From Impatiens glandulifera (lineage: Eukaryota > Streptophyta > Magnoliopsida > Ericales > Balsaminaceae), in the NCBI RefSeq assembly GCF_907164915.1, contig NC_061863.1, positions 31,777,258 to 31,841,257 on the forward strand: a stretch of DNA of 64,000 bases, read 5' to 3'. Below are positions 22,843 through 34,401 of the stretch, piece by piece (position 1 is the first letter of the stretch; each line of letters opens with the position of its first letter). The notes beneath the pieces were generated by a model. The model was not told the DNA's origin. It saw only the letters and a program-made list of their open reading frames with translations, and searched no databases. Position numbers and translations under genes: made by a program.

Positions 22843-24760
22843 TGTTGGGTCAAATTATTTTGAATAAGTGTTAAAATAATTTAACCACTGATATTTTGAT
22901 GGTAAAATAACTTATGAGTTTTGATACAGGTGTATTGAGACAATATGTTATAAGACTTGGATCTAATAAGGGTCATTAGACCGATTTTGGATTTCATTGC
23001 ATATAATTAGATGTAAGTCTAATAGAATTAGACGTACAGTCTAACTCATCAGAGTTAGACGTGTAGTCTAATAGATTTAAAGAATTAGACGGATGGTCTA
23101 ATGAATACACGGAATTAGACGTAAGTCTAATATATTCGGAATTAGACGTACAGTCTAACTCATCGGAGTTAGACGTGTAGTCTAATATATTTGTAATTAG
23201 ACAGGCAGTCTAATTGATGCGGAATTAGACGTGTGGTCTAATTAATGAAAGTTAGACGTGCGTCTAACTCCTTCAGACAAGTCTGAGGTAGAACCGGAAT
23301 TAGACGTGCAGTCTAACTCAATGGAGTTAGACGTGCCAGTCTAATGATTATTGAATAATTAGACGGGTAGTCTAATTAGTGAAAGTTAAACGTGCGTCTA
23401 ACTCCTTCAGACAAGTCTGAGGTAGAACCGGAATTAGACGTATAGTCTAACTCAATGGAGTTAGACGTGTCAGTCTAATGGTTATTGAATAATTAGACGG
23501 TTAGTCTAATTAGTGAAAGTTAGACATGAGTCTAACTCCTTCAGACAAGTCTGAGGTAGAACCGGAATTAAACGTTCTGTCTAACTCAATGGAGTTAGAC
23601 GTGCCAGTCTAATGGTTATTGAATAATTAGACGGGTAGTCTAATTAGTGACAGTTAGACGTGCGTCTAACTCCTTCAGACAAGTCTGAGGTAGAACCGGA
23701 ATTAGACGTGCAGTCTAACTCAATGGAGTTAGACGTGCCAGTCTAATGGTTATTGTAATTAGACGGGTGTCTAATTCTATTAGACCAGGCGGTCTAATAG
23801 ACGTTTTTTCTATTAGAAAGAGATGACTTATTTCATTAGACTGATTTTCACAATTTGTCTGACTGAAATACGTCTAATACTCAGTTTAAGCAGTACGCTT
23901 GAATCTAGCATTTCTTGTACCCACGTGCTATAGCTGTACCCTACTCCTACTCCACTTTCCAGTGAAGATTAGTACAACAGCTATATGCATCCAATCAAAG
24001 AATGCAACGTAAGAGAATTTTCCTCACATTACTTGTTTTGCAGGTACATCCCTGATGGAATATTCGGCGCACTACCAGTGATGTACGGCCACGATCCTTG
24101 TGCTCAGAACCTGTTGTGTACAATGGAGGCTTTCGAATGGAAGAGTGCCACGTATCATTCTTGAAGATTCGACCATTAGCTCCTGCTCTGTATTTAACCA
24201 ATCCTAAGGGCAACGGACGAAGCACCTTATCTTATCGGTTTTTCAAGCCTTAACAAGTCTAACGAACAAGCAATTTGATTTTGTAGAGAGAGAAACTACT
24301 CAATCATCTTGCTTACTGAACTTATTCTGATTGTACTGTGTGTGAATCGAGAGAGAGAGCTAGAATCAAAACACCCTTAGCTGAGTGATATTCTTCATCT
24401 TATAATTGAACAGAAAGTGTTTTGTTCAATAGTGAGCTAAGTGTGTATAAATTGTATTTGATTCTAATCATATTATAGTGAATCCTTCTGGTGGTTGGAA
24501 GAAGGGGTGACGTATGAGAGTTTCTCCGAACATCCATAAACAAACTGTTGTGTTCTTCATTTCTGTCATCTTTTCGTATTTCATCTTGTGCTTCAAACCC
24601 AAGTAAACAATTCCGCCTTGAATCCGTTTCAAGTGTTTACACAAGTTTGCGTAGAATAGAAAGCGAATTAAATCCCTAACAGGATTTCTTTCAAACTATT
24701 TTTCATAAGCCTTCATCCTTAGACAGACCCCCGTCTCTATCGATAAAGTCGATCCTATCA
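22843..24760 (+). mobile_element. 5' LTR of element 2 (family A)
   Basis: Runs from TGTTGGGTCAAATTATTTTG to GATCCTATCA (1918 bp). It holds a hexamer array at 22975-23800 with units of about 113 bp, a TATTTAACC box at 24191-24199 and the R/U5 hairpin module at 24502-24548. The left flank is satellite. Confidence 0.9.
22975..23800. repeat. TTAGAC/GTCTAA array in element 2 LTR
   Basis: Four main units of about 113 bp share the word CTCCTTCAGACAAGTCTGAG and GGTAGAACCGGAATTAGACG with family A of element 1 in reverse orientation. Dyads of TTAGACGTGCAGTCTAA type are frequent. Confidence 0.85.
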
Positions 24761-24762
24761 AT

Positions 24763-24774
24763 TGGTATCAGAGC
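24763..24774 (+). other. Primer binding site, initiator Met tRNA (element 2)
   Basis: TGGTATCAGAGC, two bases after the LTR end. Confidence 0.95.
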
Positions 24775-24805
24775 CCTGTATCTATTTTCAAGCCTTTCCT
24801 GAAAT

Positions 24806-26347
24806 ATGTCGAACATACCCAAAGATACCAGTGCTACAGCCATTCCAACCTTTTTTCGTAAAAACTACATTGTTTGGAAGAAAAGAGTTCGTGATCATCT
24901 CTCTTCTCTTCATGATGATATATGGAGCGTTGTCACAGAAGGTCCTATTAAGATTGATAAAGAAAAGGCCGGCTGGACCGCTGATGAAATGAGGCAGAAC
25001 AACCTCAACAACATGGCTCTTGATGTTCTGTACAAATCTCTCAATGACAGTATGTTCAACTACATCATCGAATGTGACACTGCAAAAGAGGTCTGGGACA
25101 GACTCACTCAACTGTGTGAGGGAAACGAGCAAACCAAGGAAAACAAGATCATGGTTGCTACTCAACAGTTTGACAGCTTCAAAATGCGTCCTGGTGAAAC
25201 TTTGAACGATTTCGACACCAGATTCAGCAAGATCGTCTCCTCTTTGTCACTCCTAGGCAAGACCTATAGTAACCGGGAGTTTGATATCAAGGTTATGCGT
25301 GCTCTTCCAAGAGAATGTGACATAAAGACTATGACAATGAGAGAATCCAAAGATCTTAACAAGATCTCTCTCTTTGATCTCTTCGCTGACCTCAAGGCCT
25401 ATGAGTTCGAGCTGAACTGTAGGATGGAAGAAGATCAACCCTTGTCCATTATTATTGCCAAGGCGCTTGTGACTGCTGAAGAGCCACCAACCGCTCCGGA
25501 CGTGAAGATGGAAGCTCAGCAGCTGAGCAGCGATGCCATGTGTCTCTTTGTGAAGAAGTTTGGCGACTTCATGAAGAAGAGCAACTCTAACTCAAACTCT
25601 TCAAATTCTAATGATAATAGAAAATCTAAAGCTAATGTTACTTGTTTTAACTGTGGTATTAAAGGTCATTATGCATCGAAATGCCGAAAGCCAAAGCGTG
25701 AAGATGCCAAGGATGATGGAAAAGAGCTGAAGGCTCTTATGGCTGGTGACGGAAAGAATAGAGGAAGTAGTCTCGGCTCGTACTTCTCATCCAGTGAAAG
25801 TGATGAAGAAGACGTGGCTTGCTTCATGGCCAAAGAAGATGAGGAAGAAACTCAGGAGACTGAGGTATTTGACTTCTCTTCCGAAAGGTTTTCAAGGGAA
25901 CAACTGGTAGCTGCACTAGATGACATGGTCATCGAGTACAGAAAGCTAGCAGAATCTCTAAATGAAACTAAATACTCATCAGATTTAAATAAGACAAATC
26001 TGTCTAAAGTGGAAAAGTCAATTTATTTTGAAACGAAGATTGAAGAGATCTCATATGAGAATGAGATGCTCAAGGAACATATTCAAACTCTTTCATCTGA
26101 AAACAAAAGGCTTAACTATGTTGTCTGTGCATGGACAAGATCAGGAGATGCTGTCAAATATCAGATCAGCATGTTGAAACTTGCTGGATCTAGATCCGGA
26201 TTGGGATTTGATAGCAATTATCCTAACCTGTCCTACAAAAAGTCAAAGCCAAATGACAAACTTAAGCCAATAAGTTTTGTCAAAGGAAGTATGACTGACA
26301 TTGAATCTGATCCTATTCATCAAGAAGTTGTTTCAAAAATGAAATAG
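24806..26347 (+). CDS. gag: Intact copia Gag of element 2
   Basis: An uninterrupted 513-codon frame starts at ATG 24806, 31 bp after the primer site. It opens with a DUF4219-like segment (FRKNYIVWKKRVRDHL), then a UBN2/copia capsid domain to about residue 205 (KEVWDRLTQL, PGETLNDFDTRFSKIV, MRALPRECDIKTM). A CCHC zinc knuckle, CFNCGIKGHYASKC, lies at residues 280-293, after a Ser/Asn-rich stretch. An acidic region (SSSESDEED) and a coiled coil near residues 370-440 follow. The C-terminus aligns with the linker before protease, but a small frameshift creates the TAG at 26345. Gag forms the particle and packs RNA. This is the only copy in the window with a complete capsid and knuckle, and it has no pol behind it. 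Confidence 0.9.
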   Translation: MSNIPKDTSATAIPTFFRKNYIVWKKRVRDHLSSLHDDIWSVVTEGPIKIDKEKAGWTADEMRQNNLNNMALDVLYKSLNDSMFNYIIECDTAKEVWDRLTQLCEGNEQTKENKIMVATQQFDSFKMRPGETLNDFDTRFSKIVSSLSLLGKTYSNREFDIKVMRALPRECDIKTMTMRESKDLNKISLFDLFADLKAYEFELNCRMEEDQPLSIIIAKALVTAEEPPTAPDVKMEAQQLSSDAMCLFVKKFGDFMKKSNSNSNSSNSNDNRKSKANVTCFNCGIKGHYASKCRKPKREDAKDDGKELKALMAGDGKNRGSSLGSYFSSSESDEEDVACFMAKEDEEETQETEVFDFSSERFSREQLVAALDDMVIEYRKLAESLNETKYSSDLNKTNLSKVEKSIYFETKIEEISYENEMLKEHIQTLSSENKRLNYVVCAWTRSGDAVKYQISMLKLAGSRSGLGFDSNYPNLSYKKSKPNDKLKPISFVKGSMTDIESDPIHQEVVSKMK

Positions 26348-26630
26348 TTTATGTTCCACCGACTTTTAGCTGGCTCAAGAATAAGCTAGAAAAAGCTAAT
26401 AAGTCTGGTAATTTAAAACCTGACTTTAAGTCAAGGAGTTTTAAAATAAAATCTTCTTCAAAAGTCAAAGGATCAGTGGTTAGCAGGAAATCATCTGCTA
26501 AGTCAAAATCTTATGCATTAATCACAACACAAAATGGGAAATCCATTAGACTAATTGATCGAGGACCCAATTCAGTATTGGTACCAATGTTTGTAAATAG
26601 TTTATTTTGTAAGTGATGCAGGAGGATAAC
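26348..26630 (+). pseudogene. Gag-pol linker remnant of element 2
   Basis: In the shifted frame this reads VYVPPTFSWLKNKL, KSGNLKPDFKSRSFK and KSKSYALITTQNGKS, matching the region just before protease in elements 1 and 3. Homology ends close to TTTGTAAATAGTTTATTTTG (26590-26609), where the DSG protease motif should follow within about 80 bp but does not. Confidence 0.7.
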
Positions 26631-27427
26631 AGGAAGGAAGCTAGAAGAGTACTCCTCTGAGTACACAGCTTGGAAGATCAACAATGGCATTTGCCATTCT
26701 GGAAGAATAAATGTTTTTTATTTGTTAAAAATGATTTTGGTCTTTGGACCACAAAAATTATTTATTAAACTCTATATGTCCATATTCATAATGAGAAGGA
26801 AAAATTACTTTGGAAGTAAAGATACTCTCTAGACGAATATCCTTAATCGGTCTAACTAGACAAGGGTGTCTAAAAGAAACAGTATGTACTTAAATGTATT
26901 TTTGCTCACAATCCATACATCTAAGTCTATATGTTGAGGTGTTATACCTACGCAATTAGACGGACACGTCCAATAGACGTTAGACGTTTTTACGTCTTGA
27001 GCAAAAGGATGCTCACGTCTAATAAACACACGTTTAACACGTGGTGTTTATGCGGAATTAGACGTACACGTCTAATAAACATTAGACAGATTTTTATGAA
27101 CACGGAATTAGACGTATGCGTCTGATACACTCATCCGTCTAATAGACGCTGTGTTATATTGGATTTGTGGAGTAAGAAAAACGTCTAACTACATGCCGAT
27201 TAAACTGATCAAGGACAGTTGTCCCACGCTGAGAGCTATCTACTTTTCCCGCTCAAAATATCAAACAGTCATCTCTTAATAACATGAAGACACGTGTCTA
27301 TCAAGTTTAGAGAAAATGACTGATATACCCTCATTTTTAATGATGACTTCTTGAAAAAGGACGTCTAACATTTATTAATGGGCCATACCCCTAGAGTAGA
27401 CAATTATTATGTATTTCCATCTTTCAT
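26631..27427 (+). other. Non-coding spacer between deleted pol and accessory gene
   Basis: No frame of interest and no pol homology that I can see at 26631-26830. From 26830 the TTAGAC/GTCTAA hexamers return, then an E2F-like TTTCCCGC (27245-27252) and the G-box palindrome (27288-27299), as upstream of the accessory gene of element 1. Confidence 0.6.
27245..27299 (+). promoter_or_regulatory. E2F-like site and G-box palindrome upstream of accessory gene (element 2)
   Basis: TTTCCCGC (27245-27252) and AGACACGTGTCT (27288-27299), 35 bp apart, with CAGTCAT between them. The order and spacing match element 1 (2397-2343). Confidence 0.5.
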
Positions 27428-27437
27428 CTATATAAGG
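27428..27437 (+). promoter_or_regulatory. TATA box of element 2 accessory gene
   Basis: CTATATAAGG lies 120 bp before the ATG at 27557. The leader between them is rich in CT and TCTCTC, as in many plant 5' leaders. This suggests a promoter internal to the element. Confidence 0.6.
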
Positions 27438-27556
27438 ACATTACTGCATGATTTTGAAAACTTTCAATCTTTCGAAATCTCTAAGAACCCTAGCTCTCTT
27501 TCATTTCTCTCACTAAATCTCTCTAAAATATCGTGTCGATTCATATTCTCTCAAAA

Positions 27557-28726
27557 ATGGTGAAGAAAATCACGCTCGGTCACTATACTTTGCAAGTGGA
27601 TTTTCCATCGGTGTATACGTTCGATCAACCGGAGGTGGTGAAGATGTTCCAAACCCTAGAATATTCTGGGTTAAGGAAGTATCTTAGCGGACCGTTCTTC
27701 TTCTATGAAGACGAAGTTCACGAGTTCTTCAAGACGGTAGTTATGGTGGATGATTCCATCGTAGAAACCGTCAATGGAACAGAGATTTCTTTCGACGAAG
27801 CAATCTATGCGGAGTTCTTTGTACTTCCGACGGAGGGTCATCTGTTCGACTTGGTGCTCTCTTCAGAAATCATGGAGGAGATGAAGTCAACTTTCTCTGC
27901 AGACGACTCTAAGGTCCATGTGAATGGATTCAAGAAGGTATTCAAACCACACTTCATTCTTCTAAACAACGTGGTGGCGAAGGCGTTGCAAGGGAAGGCT
28001 GGTTCCTTCCATCTCTATAGTCAAGACCGTTTTACTATATGTGTGCTATTTCGAAAGGGATCCAGGTAAACTGGGCTCATACCCTTTTTTCAGAATCTGT
28101 GTTATTCTATCAGTCAGACAAACAAGGAGAGTATAACGTATGCGGCTCAACTGAGTCACATGTTGAAGCATTTGGGGGTTCCCGTTGGTGAACCGACACA
28201 GATCAACTCTCCAAGAGTATTTACTGCTCTTACGGTGGCCAGCACGCTGACGAGGTTGAAGAGAAACCTTGAATCTGCATCTGGTGCTTCCAGTTACCAG
28301 ACCGGTGGAAAGCCTTTCACACGATCCAAGTCTTCTGCTTCTGTTTTGTCAACAGGGGCAAAGAGAACCAAAACTGTGAAAGAATCGGAGGCCAGTTCCT
28401 CCAGTCTGAAAAGTCTAAACCAGAAGGACTCTGAATCTATTGATTCAAGGTTGAAGCAAGGTCCAGGCGTATTTGCTGCAACCCCAATGTCATCGTTATC
28501 CACTCCTCCCTCAACCTATTTGAGGAAACCTTCGAGGTCTTGTGCCTCAAAGGAGAAGAAGACAAAGGTGCCCCGCGCGTCTAAATCTACTAAGGTAAAG
28601 TCTTCTAAATCTTTGACTGTTGTGCCAAAATTTGATGTTCCCGTAGTGGAACAAACTGAATCTGTATTCTCTCCTTTGAGAGAATCTGCTGAAGGGCCTG
28701 CTGTTGAGTCAGCCGATCCAAATTGA
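27557..28726 (+). pseudogene. Accessory gene of element 2 (FF-LPTEG domain), frameshifted
   Basis: ATG at 27557 (MVKKITLGHYTLQVDF). The first frame, to 28069, carries SGLRKYLSGPF, EVHEFFKTV, AEFFVLPTEG and the DRFT block. The signature then moves to a second frame (MCAISKGIQVNWAHTLF near 28040-28090) and a third (LSHMLKHLGVPVGEPTQINS from about 28145), open to 28726. Two frameshifts therefore split one gene of about 390 codons. The tail is Ser/Lys-rich (SKSTKVKSSKSL) and would suit a disordered, nucleic-acid-near protein. There is no signal peptide or membrane span. The sequence is diverged from the gene in element 1 although both belong to family A by LTR. Confidence 0.75.
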
Positions 28727-28735
28727 TAATAATTT

Positions 28736-30032
28736 ATCTCCATTAATCAATAAAAAAAATAGTCTTGATAATATCAAATCTTCATTAAACATATTTTAAT
28801 AATGTCATATTTTATATTTTTAAAATTTATTTGACTTAAAAAATATAATAGTGCTTGGTTAAAAAATAATAAATATTTTATCTTAATATATATATATATT
28901 ATTTTATAAAACTAATTAGTGATAAATTAATCTAATATTTAATTAGTGAGAGAAAAATATTAATAAGATTTAATATTATATTTAGAATTATTTATAAACT
29001 AAATCAAGTGTGTAGGATATACAATTATATATAAATAGGAAGTCTCAATATAATATTTTATTATTTCGTCTTTCTTTTTAATTGTTAATTCAGGTAAGGT
29101 ATATTTATTGAACTAATGTTTGATAAAATAATATTTTAGAAGTATATATATTTTTTAATTAACTTATCTAATGTTCTCTGTATATATGAAGAGGTTGACA
29201 TAAAAGATTCATTAAAATGGTTTTGCAATATCTAACCTAACCTACTTTTTATATATATATATATATATATAACTCTCTATATTGGTTATTGGTTGAATAT
29301 ATAAAATATGAAGGTTTCATAGTTTTACATAAATTTAATTTTGAACTAATACTAAAAAAATATTGATTAGAAATAAAATTTTATGTTAAATAAATATAAC
29401 AATAATTAAATAGACTATAAAGAATAAATTAATTCATTACTAATTAATTTATAAAATAAAACTTTAATTTATAAAAAAATCTAATTTATAATTTCATATT
29501 TATATATAACATATGCCATTGTCAAGATTACGTTCATATATTTATAAATAATTTAATTATATTTATAACATTATATTATATTATATATATATATATATAT
29601 TAATCTATTAAATCTATATAATTTATATATATATATATATTTATTATATTACACATATATATTTATTAATTCTTTATAATTGAAACTTTTTTATGTTTTA
29701 TAATTATATAACATTTTTTATACAAGTTAAACGTATGACTTTTAAATGTGGATCTATATACCGCAATTAAACGTAAGACTTTTGACTACAGAATATAAAA
29801 CCACAGTTAGAGATAAGACTTTAACTACAATATAAAAAAACCCACAGTTAAAGATAAGATTTTTAACGACAATTTCTATATACCACAGTTAAATGTAATT
29901 AAACTGTGGTATATATACTTTAATTAAAGATATTAAAGAAAATTTTATATACCGCAGTTAAAAATAGGTATTAACTACGATTTTAAATACCGTCATAAAA
30001 TTTCGCCGTTAAAAATACCTTTTTTACTAGTG
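28736..30032. mobile_element. Right end of a CACTA-type DNA transposon
   Basis: The right terminus reads, inward on the minus strand, CACTAGTAAAAAAGGTATTT (30032 leftwards), a CACTA-type inverted terminus. Subterminal copies of ACCACAGTTAAA and its complement fill 29740-29990, as in CACTA ends. 28736-29740 is AT-rich with TA microsatellites (29250, 29585 and 29625) and shows no transposase. No matching left end was found in the window. A possible 3-bp target AAT follows at 30033-30035. Confidence 0.6.
30013..30032 (-). repeat. CACTA terminal inverted repeat (right)
   Basis: CACTAGTAAAAAAGG at the border with the satellite. The five-base CACTA terminus and the purine-rich continuation fit the superfamily. 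Confidence 0.65.
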
Positions 30033-32366
30033 AATGTCATGTACCTATCGAGAGATAGGGTTTTGGTTGAATCGTATAAAAATGATGAAAGTACCAATCG
30101 AGAGATAAGTTTTTTGTTGAATTGTATATAGATGATGTATTGTACCTATCGAGAGGTAGGATTTTAGGTTGAATCGTATAAAAACAATGTCATCTACCTA
30201 TTGTTAGATAGGTTTTTTTTATTAAATCGTATAAATACAATATCATGTAACTGTTGAGAAATATGTTTTTTTAGTTGAATTGTATAAAAATGATGGCATA
30301 TATCTATCGAGAGACAATGTTTTGGGTTGAATTGTATAGAAACGATGTCATGTACGTAGATTTAGATAGGATTTCTAGTTGAATCGTATAAAAATGATGT
30401 CATTACATATCAAGAGATAGATTTTCATTGAATTGTATAAAAATGATATCATGTACCTTTCAAGAGATATTGTTTTTGGTTGAATCGTATAGAAATGATG
30501 TCATGTACCTATCAAGAGATATGTGTTTTTAGTACTATAAAAACAATCTCATGTACATACAATGAGATAGGGTTTTGTTGAATCGTATGAATGCGATGTT
30601 ATGTTTGTATCGAGAGATAGGGTTTTGGTTGTATTGTATGAAAATAATGTCATGTACCTATCGAGAGATAGAGTTTTTATTGATTTATATAAAAACGATG
30701 TCAAGTACCTATTGAGAGATAGGGTTTTGGTTGAAATCTTATAAAAATGATGGTATGAATATGTCGAAAGATAGGGTTTTAGTTGAATCGTATAAACATG
30801 ATGTCATATACCTATCGAGAAATAGGTTTTTGGTTCAATTTTATAAAAACAATCTCATGTATCTATCAAGAAATAGGATTTTGGTTGAATCTTATATAAG
30901 AGATATCATGTACCTATCGAGAGATAGGTTTTAGGTTGAATCATATAAAAACAATATCATGTACCTATCAAGATATATAATTTTTGATTGAATCATATAA
31001 AACAATCTCATTAACTTATCCAGAGATAGGGTTTTGGTTTAATCGTATAAAAACGATGTAATGTACCTATGGAGATATAGGGTTTTGGTTGATTCGGTTA
31101 TAAACATTGTCATATACCTATTTAGAGATAATGTTTTGGTTAAATTGTATAGAAATAAACTCATGTACTTATCGAGAGATATAGTTTTAGTTGAATAGTA
31201 TAAAAATGATATCATGTACCTATTGAGATATAGGGTTTTAGTTGAATCATATAAAAACGATATATTGTACCTAACGAGAGATAGTGTTTTGGTTGAATCG
31301 TTTGAAAACGATAGTTTATACCTATTGAGATATAGAGTTTTTGGTTGAATCGTATAAAACGATGTCATGTACCTACCAAGAAATAGAGATGTGGTTTAAT
31401 CGTATAAAAACGATGTCATGTACCTATCAAGAGATATAGTTTTGGTTGAATCTTATAAAAACAATGTCATATATCTATCGAGAGATAGGGTTTTGGTTAA
31501 ATTGTATAAAAATGATGTCATGTACCTATTAAGAGGTATAGTTTTGGGTTGAATTGTTTAAAAATAAATGTCATGTAATCATCGAGAGATATGATTTTGG
31601 TTGAATCGTATAAAAACGATACTAGTACATATTGAGAGATAAGTTTTTAGTTGAATTGTATTAAAACGATGTCATGTACCTATTAAAAGATAGGGTTTTG
31701 GGATGAATTTTTTAAAAACAATGTCATGTACCAATCGAGAGATAGGTTTTAGGTTGAAATCATATAAAAATCATGGCATGAACATATCGAAAGATAGAGT
31801 TTTGGTTGAATCGTATAAAAACGATATCATATACTAATCGAGAGATAGGGTTTTGATTAAATTGTATAGAAACAATGTCATGTAACAATCGAGAGATAGG
31901 GTTTTTGTTGAATTATATAAAAATATGTTATATACTATCGAGAGATAGGGTTTTCGGTTGAATCGTATAAAAGAAATGTCAAGTACCTATCGAAAGATAG
32001 TGTTTTAGTTGAATCGTATGAAAACAATAACATGTACTTATAGAGAGATAAAGTTTTTGGTTGAAATCGTATAAAACGATATCATGTACCTAGCGAGAGA
32101 TAGAGATTTGGTTTAATCGTATAAAAACGATATCATGTACATATCAAAAGACCGAGAGATAGAGATTTGGTTTAATCGTATAAAAACGATATCATGTACA
32201 TATCAAAAGATCGGGTTTTGGTTGAATCTTATAAAAACAATATCATATATCAATTGAGAGATATACATTTGGTTGAATCATATAAAAATAGTCATGTACC
32301 TATCGACAGATAGGATTATGGTTGAATCGTATAAAAATGATTTCATGTATCTATCGAGAGATAGAG
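30033..32366 (+). repeat. 51-bp satellite array 3 (plus orientation)
   Basis: About 45 monomers, the longest array in the window, in the same orientation as array 2 and sharing its higher-order variants (30731 matches 21450 and 22415). Element 3 begins at 32367 within a monomer. Confidence 0.9.
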
Positions 32367-34349
32367 TGTTGGGTCAAATTATTTTGACTAAGTGTAAAAG
32401 TATTTTGACTATTGGAATTTTGATGATGAGTGTGTATAAAACTTAATTTATGTCGTCTAATTGTTTTTGATGCAGGTGTATCGAAAACATGTTATATTAG
32501 ACTAAGTCTAAATGAGGTTCATTAAACTGATTGGCCATTAGATGCATTCAGTTAGACGTGCAGTCTAACGGATACATAGTTAGACGTGTAATCTAACAAG
32601 CGTAGTTAGACGTGCAGTCTAATAGACGTAGTTAAACGTGTAGTCTAACTAGCGAAGTTAGACGTGCAGTCTAACCGGCGTAGTTAAACGTTCAGTCTAA
32701 CAGACGTAGTTAGACGTGTAGTCTAACGGATACGTAGTTAGACGTGTAGTCTAATAGACGTAGTTAGACGTGCAGTCTAATAGAGGCCTAGTTATACGTG
32801 CAGTCTAACAAACGTAGTTAGACGTGTAGTCTAACAGACATAGTTAGACGTGTAGTCTAATAGATATGTAGTTAGACGTGTAGTCTAACAGACATAATTA
32901 GACGTGCAGTGTAACGGATACGTAGTTAGACGTGCAGTCTAATGGAGATATAGTTAGACGTGCAATTTAACAGACGTAGTTAGACGTGCAGTTTAACGGA
33001 TACGTAGTTAGACGTGCAGTGTAACAAACGTAGTTAGACGTGTAGTGTAACAAGCGTACTTAGACGTGTAGTCTAATAGGCGTAGTTAGACGTGTAGTCT
33101 AACAGGCGTAGTTAGACGTGTAGTCTTACAGGCGTAGTTAGACGTGCAGTCTAACGGATACATAGTTAGATGTGCAGTCTAACGGATACGTAGTTAGACG
33201 TACAGTCTAATACATACGTAGTTAGACGTGTAGTCTAACAGACGTAGTTAGATGTGTAGTCTAATAGATTAGAGTTAGACCTGCATTCTAACTCCTTCAG
33301 ATTAGTCTGAAGGGATGCGTAGCTAGACGTGCTATCTAACGTATGAGAGTTAGACGTGTAGTCTAACTTCTTCAGATTAGTCTGAAGGGAACCGTAATTA
33401 AACGTGTCGTTAATCCCATTAAACTAGGTGGTCTAATGGAATCTGCTATTAGACTTGGGAGTCTAATTTCATTAGACTTATCAGTCTAAGTGAAAAACAT
33501 CTAATGCCATGCTTACTGTTGCTTAAAGCTAGCACCCATCTACCCATGATCAACTAGCTGTATGCTACTCCTGCTCCACTTTCTAGTGAAGATCAGTACG
33601 ACAGCTAGTTGCAACCAATTGATTAATGCCACGTAAGCAAATATTCTTCCCACTACTTGTTTCTTGCAGGAATATCCTAGAAGAATATTTGGCGTACTAC
33701 CAGAATTGTACGACCATGATCCTATTGCTCAGAATCTACTGTGTACTATGGAGGAGTTCCAATAGAAGCTCTCCACGTGTAATTATGGAAGATTCGACTA
33801 TTGGTACCTGCTCTATTTAAAGATCCTCAAGGACCACGGATGAATCATCGATCTATCGATACTCAGAGTATCATACGCAAACATACAAATTGATATATGA
33901 AAGAGCTGCTTTCTTGTTTTACTGTGTGTTTATCAAGAGAGAGTTAGAATCAAAACATTAATTTAGCTGAGTGATATACTTCTTTATATTTTAAGTTGAA
34001 CATAGTCTGTTCTGTTCAATAGTGAGTTAATCGTGCAACTGTATTTGATTCTAAGAAATTTATAGTGAATCCTTCCGGTGATTGGAAGAAAGAGTGAGGT
34101 AGGAGAGTTTGCTCCGAACATTCATAAACAAACTGCTGTGTTATTTACATTATGTCATCTTCTCCTTCTTTGGTTCTTAGCTTCAAACCTTAGCAAATGT
34201 TTCCGCACTTGAATCGTTCAAGAGTTTGCAAGGGTTTGTGATGAATATAATGTGATTTAAATCCCTAACAGGATTTGTATCAAATCGTTTATCCGAAGCC
34301 GTCATCAATAGCCAAACCACAATCTCTATTGATTACACCGATATTATCA
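32367..34349 (+). mobile_element. 5' LTR of element 3 (family A)
   Basis: Runs from TGTTGGGTCAAATTATTTTG to ATATTATCA (1983 bp). Its hexamer array (32550-33420) uses a shorter unit than elements 1 and 2: GTAGTTAGACGTGTAGTCTAA with 20-30 bp spacing. A TATTTAAAG box lies at 33824-33832 and a slightly altered R/U5 module at 34085-34135. Confidence 0.9.
32550..33420. repeat. TTAGAC/GTCTAA array in element 3 LTR
   Basis: More than 25 short dyads of the form TTAGACGTG(C/T)AGTCTAA with spacers such as CGGATACGTAG. This is a different, tighter arrangement from that in elements 1 and 2. Confidence 0.85.
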
Positions 34350-34351
34350 AT

Positions 34352-34363
34352 TGGTATCAGAGC
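34352..34363 (+). other. Primer binding site, initiator Met tRNA (element 3)
   Basis: TGGTATCAGAGC, two bases after the LTR end. Confidence 0.95.
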
Positions 34364-34401
34364 TCTTTTTTTATTCTCAAGCATCAAGAACCTAAATCAT
34401 T

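Larger units (their letters stand above)
22843..28735 (+). mobile_element. Element 2: family A retrotransposon with gag and accessory gene but no pol
   Basis: The order is LTR (22843-24760), primer site, gag ORF (24806-26347), a short gag/pol linker remnant, accessory-gene promoter and accessory gene (27557-28726). The whole protease-integrase-reverse transcriptase-RNase H block is missing. Sequence resembling the pre-protease linker stops near 26630 and unrelated DNA leads into the accessory-gene spacer. No 3' LTR follows; the accessory gene is followed by CACTA-like sequence. The element could only have moved with enzymes supplied in trans, or else it lost pol after insertion. Confidence 0.8.

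Noticed and set aside
26590..26640. Splice-like GTAAGT...TGCAG at the pol deletion of element 2, as if a spliced RNA had been copied
   Set aside because: The bases after the supposed acceptor are not accessory-gene sequence and about 800 bp of unspliced spacer remains, so the motif match alone is too weak.
30033..32366. CRISPR-like regular repeats in the 51-bp arrays
   Set aside because: Monomers are head to tail with no unique spacers, they diverge along their whole length, and the context is a plant genome full of retroelements. This is a satellite.
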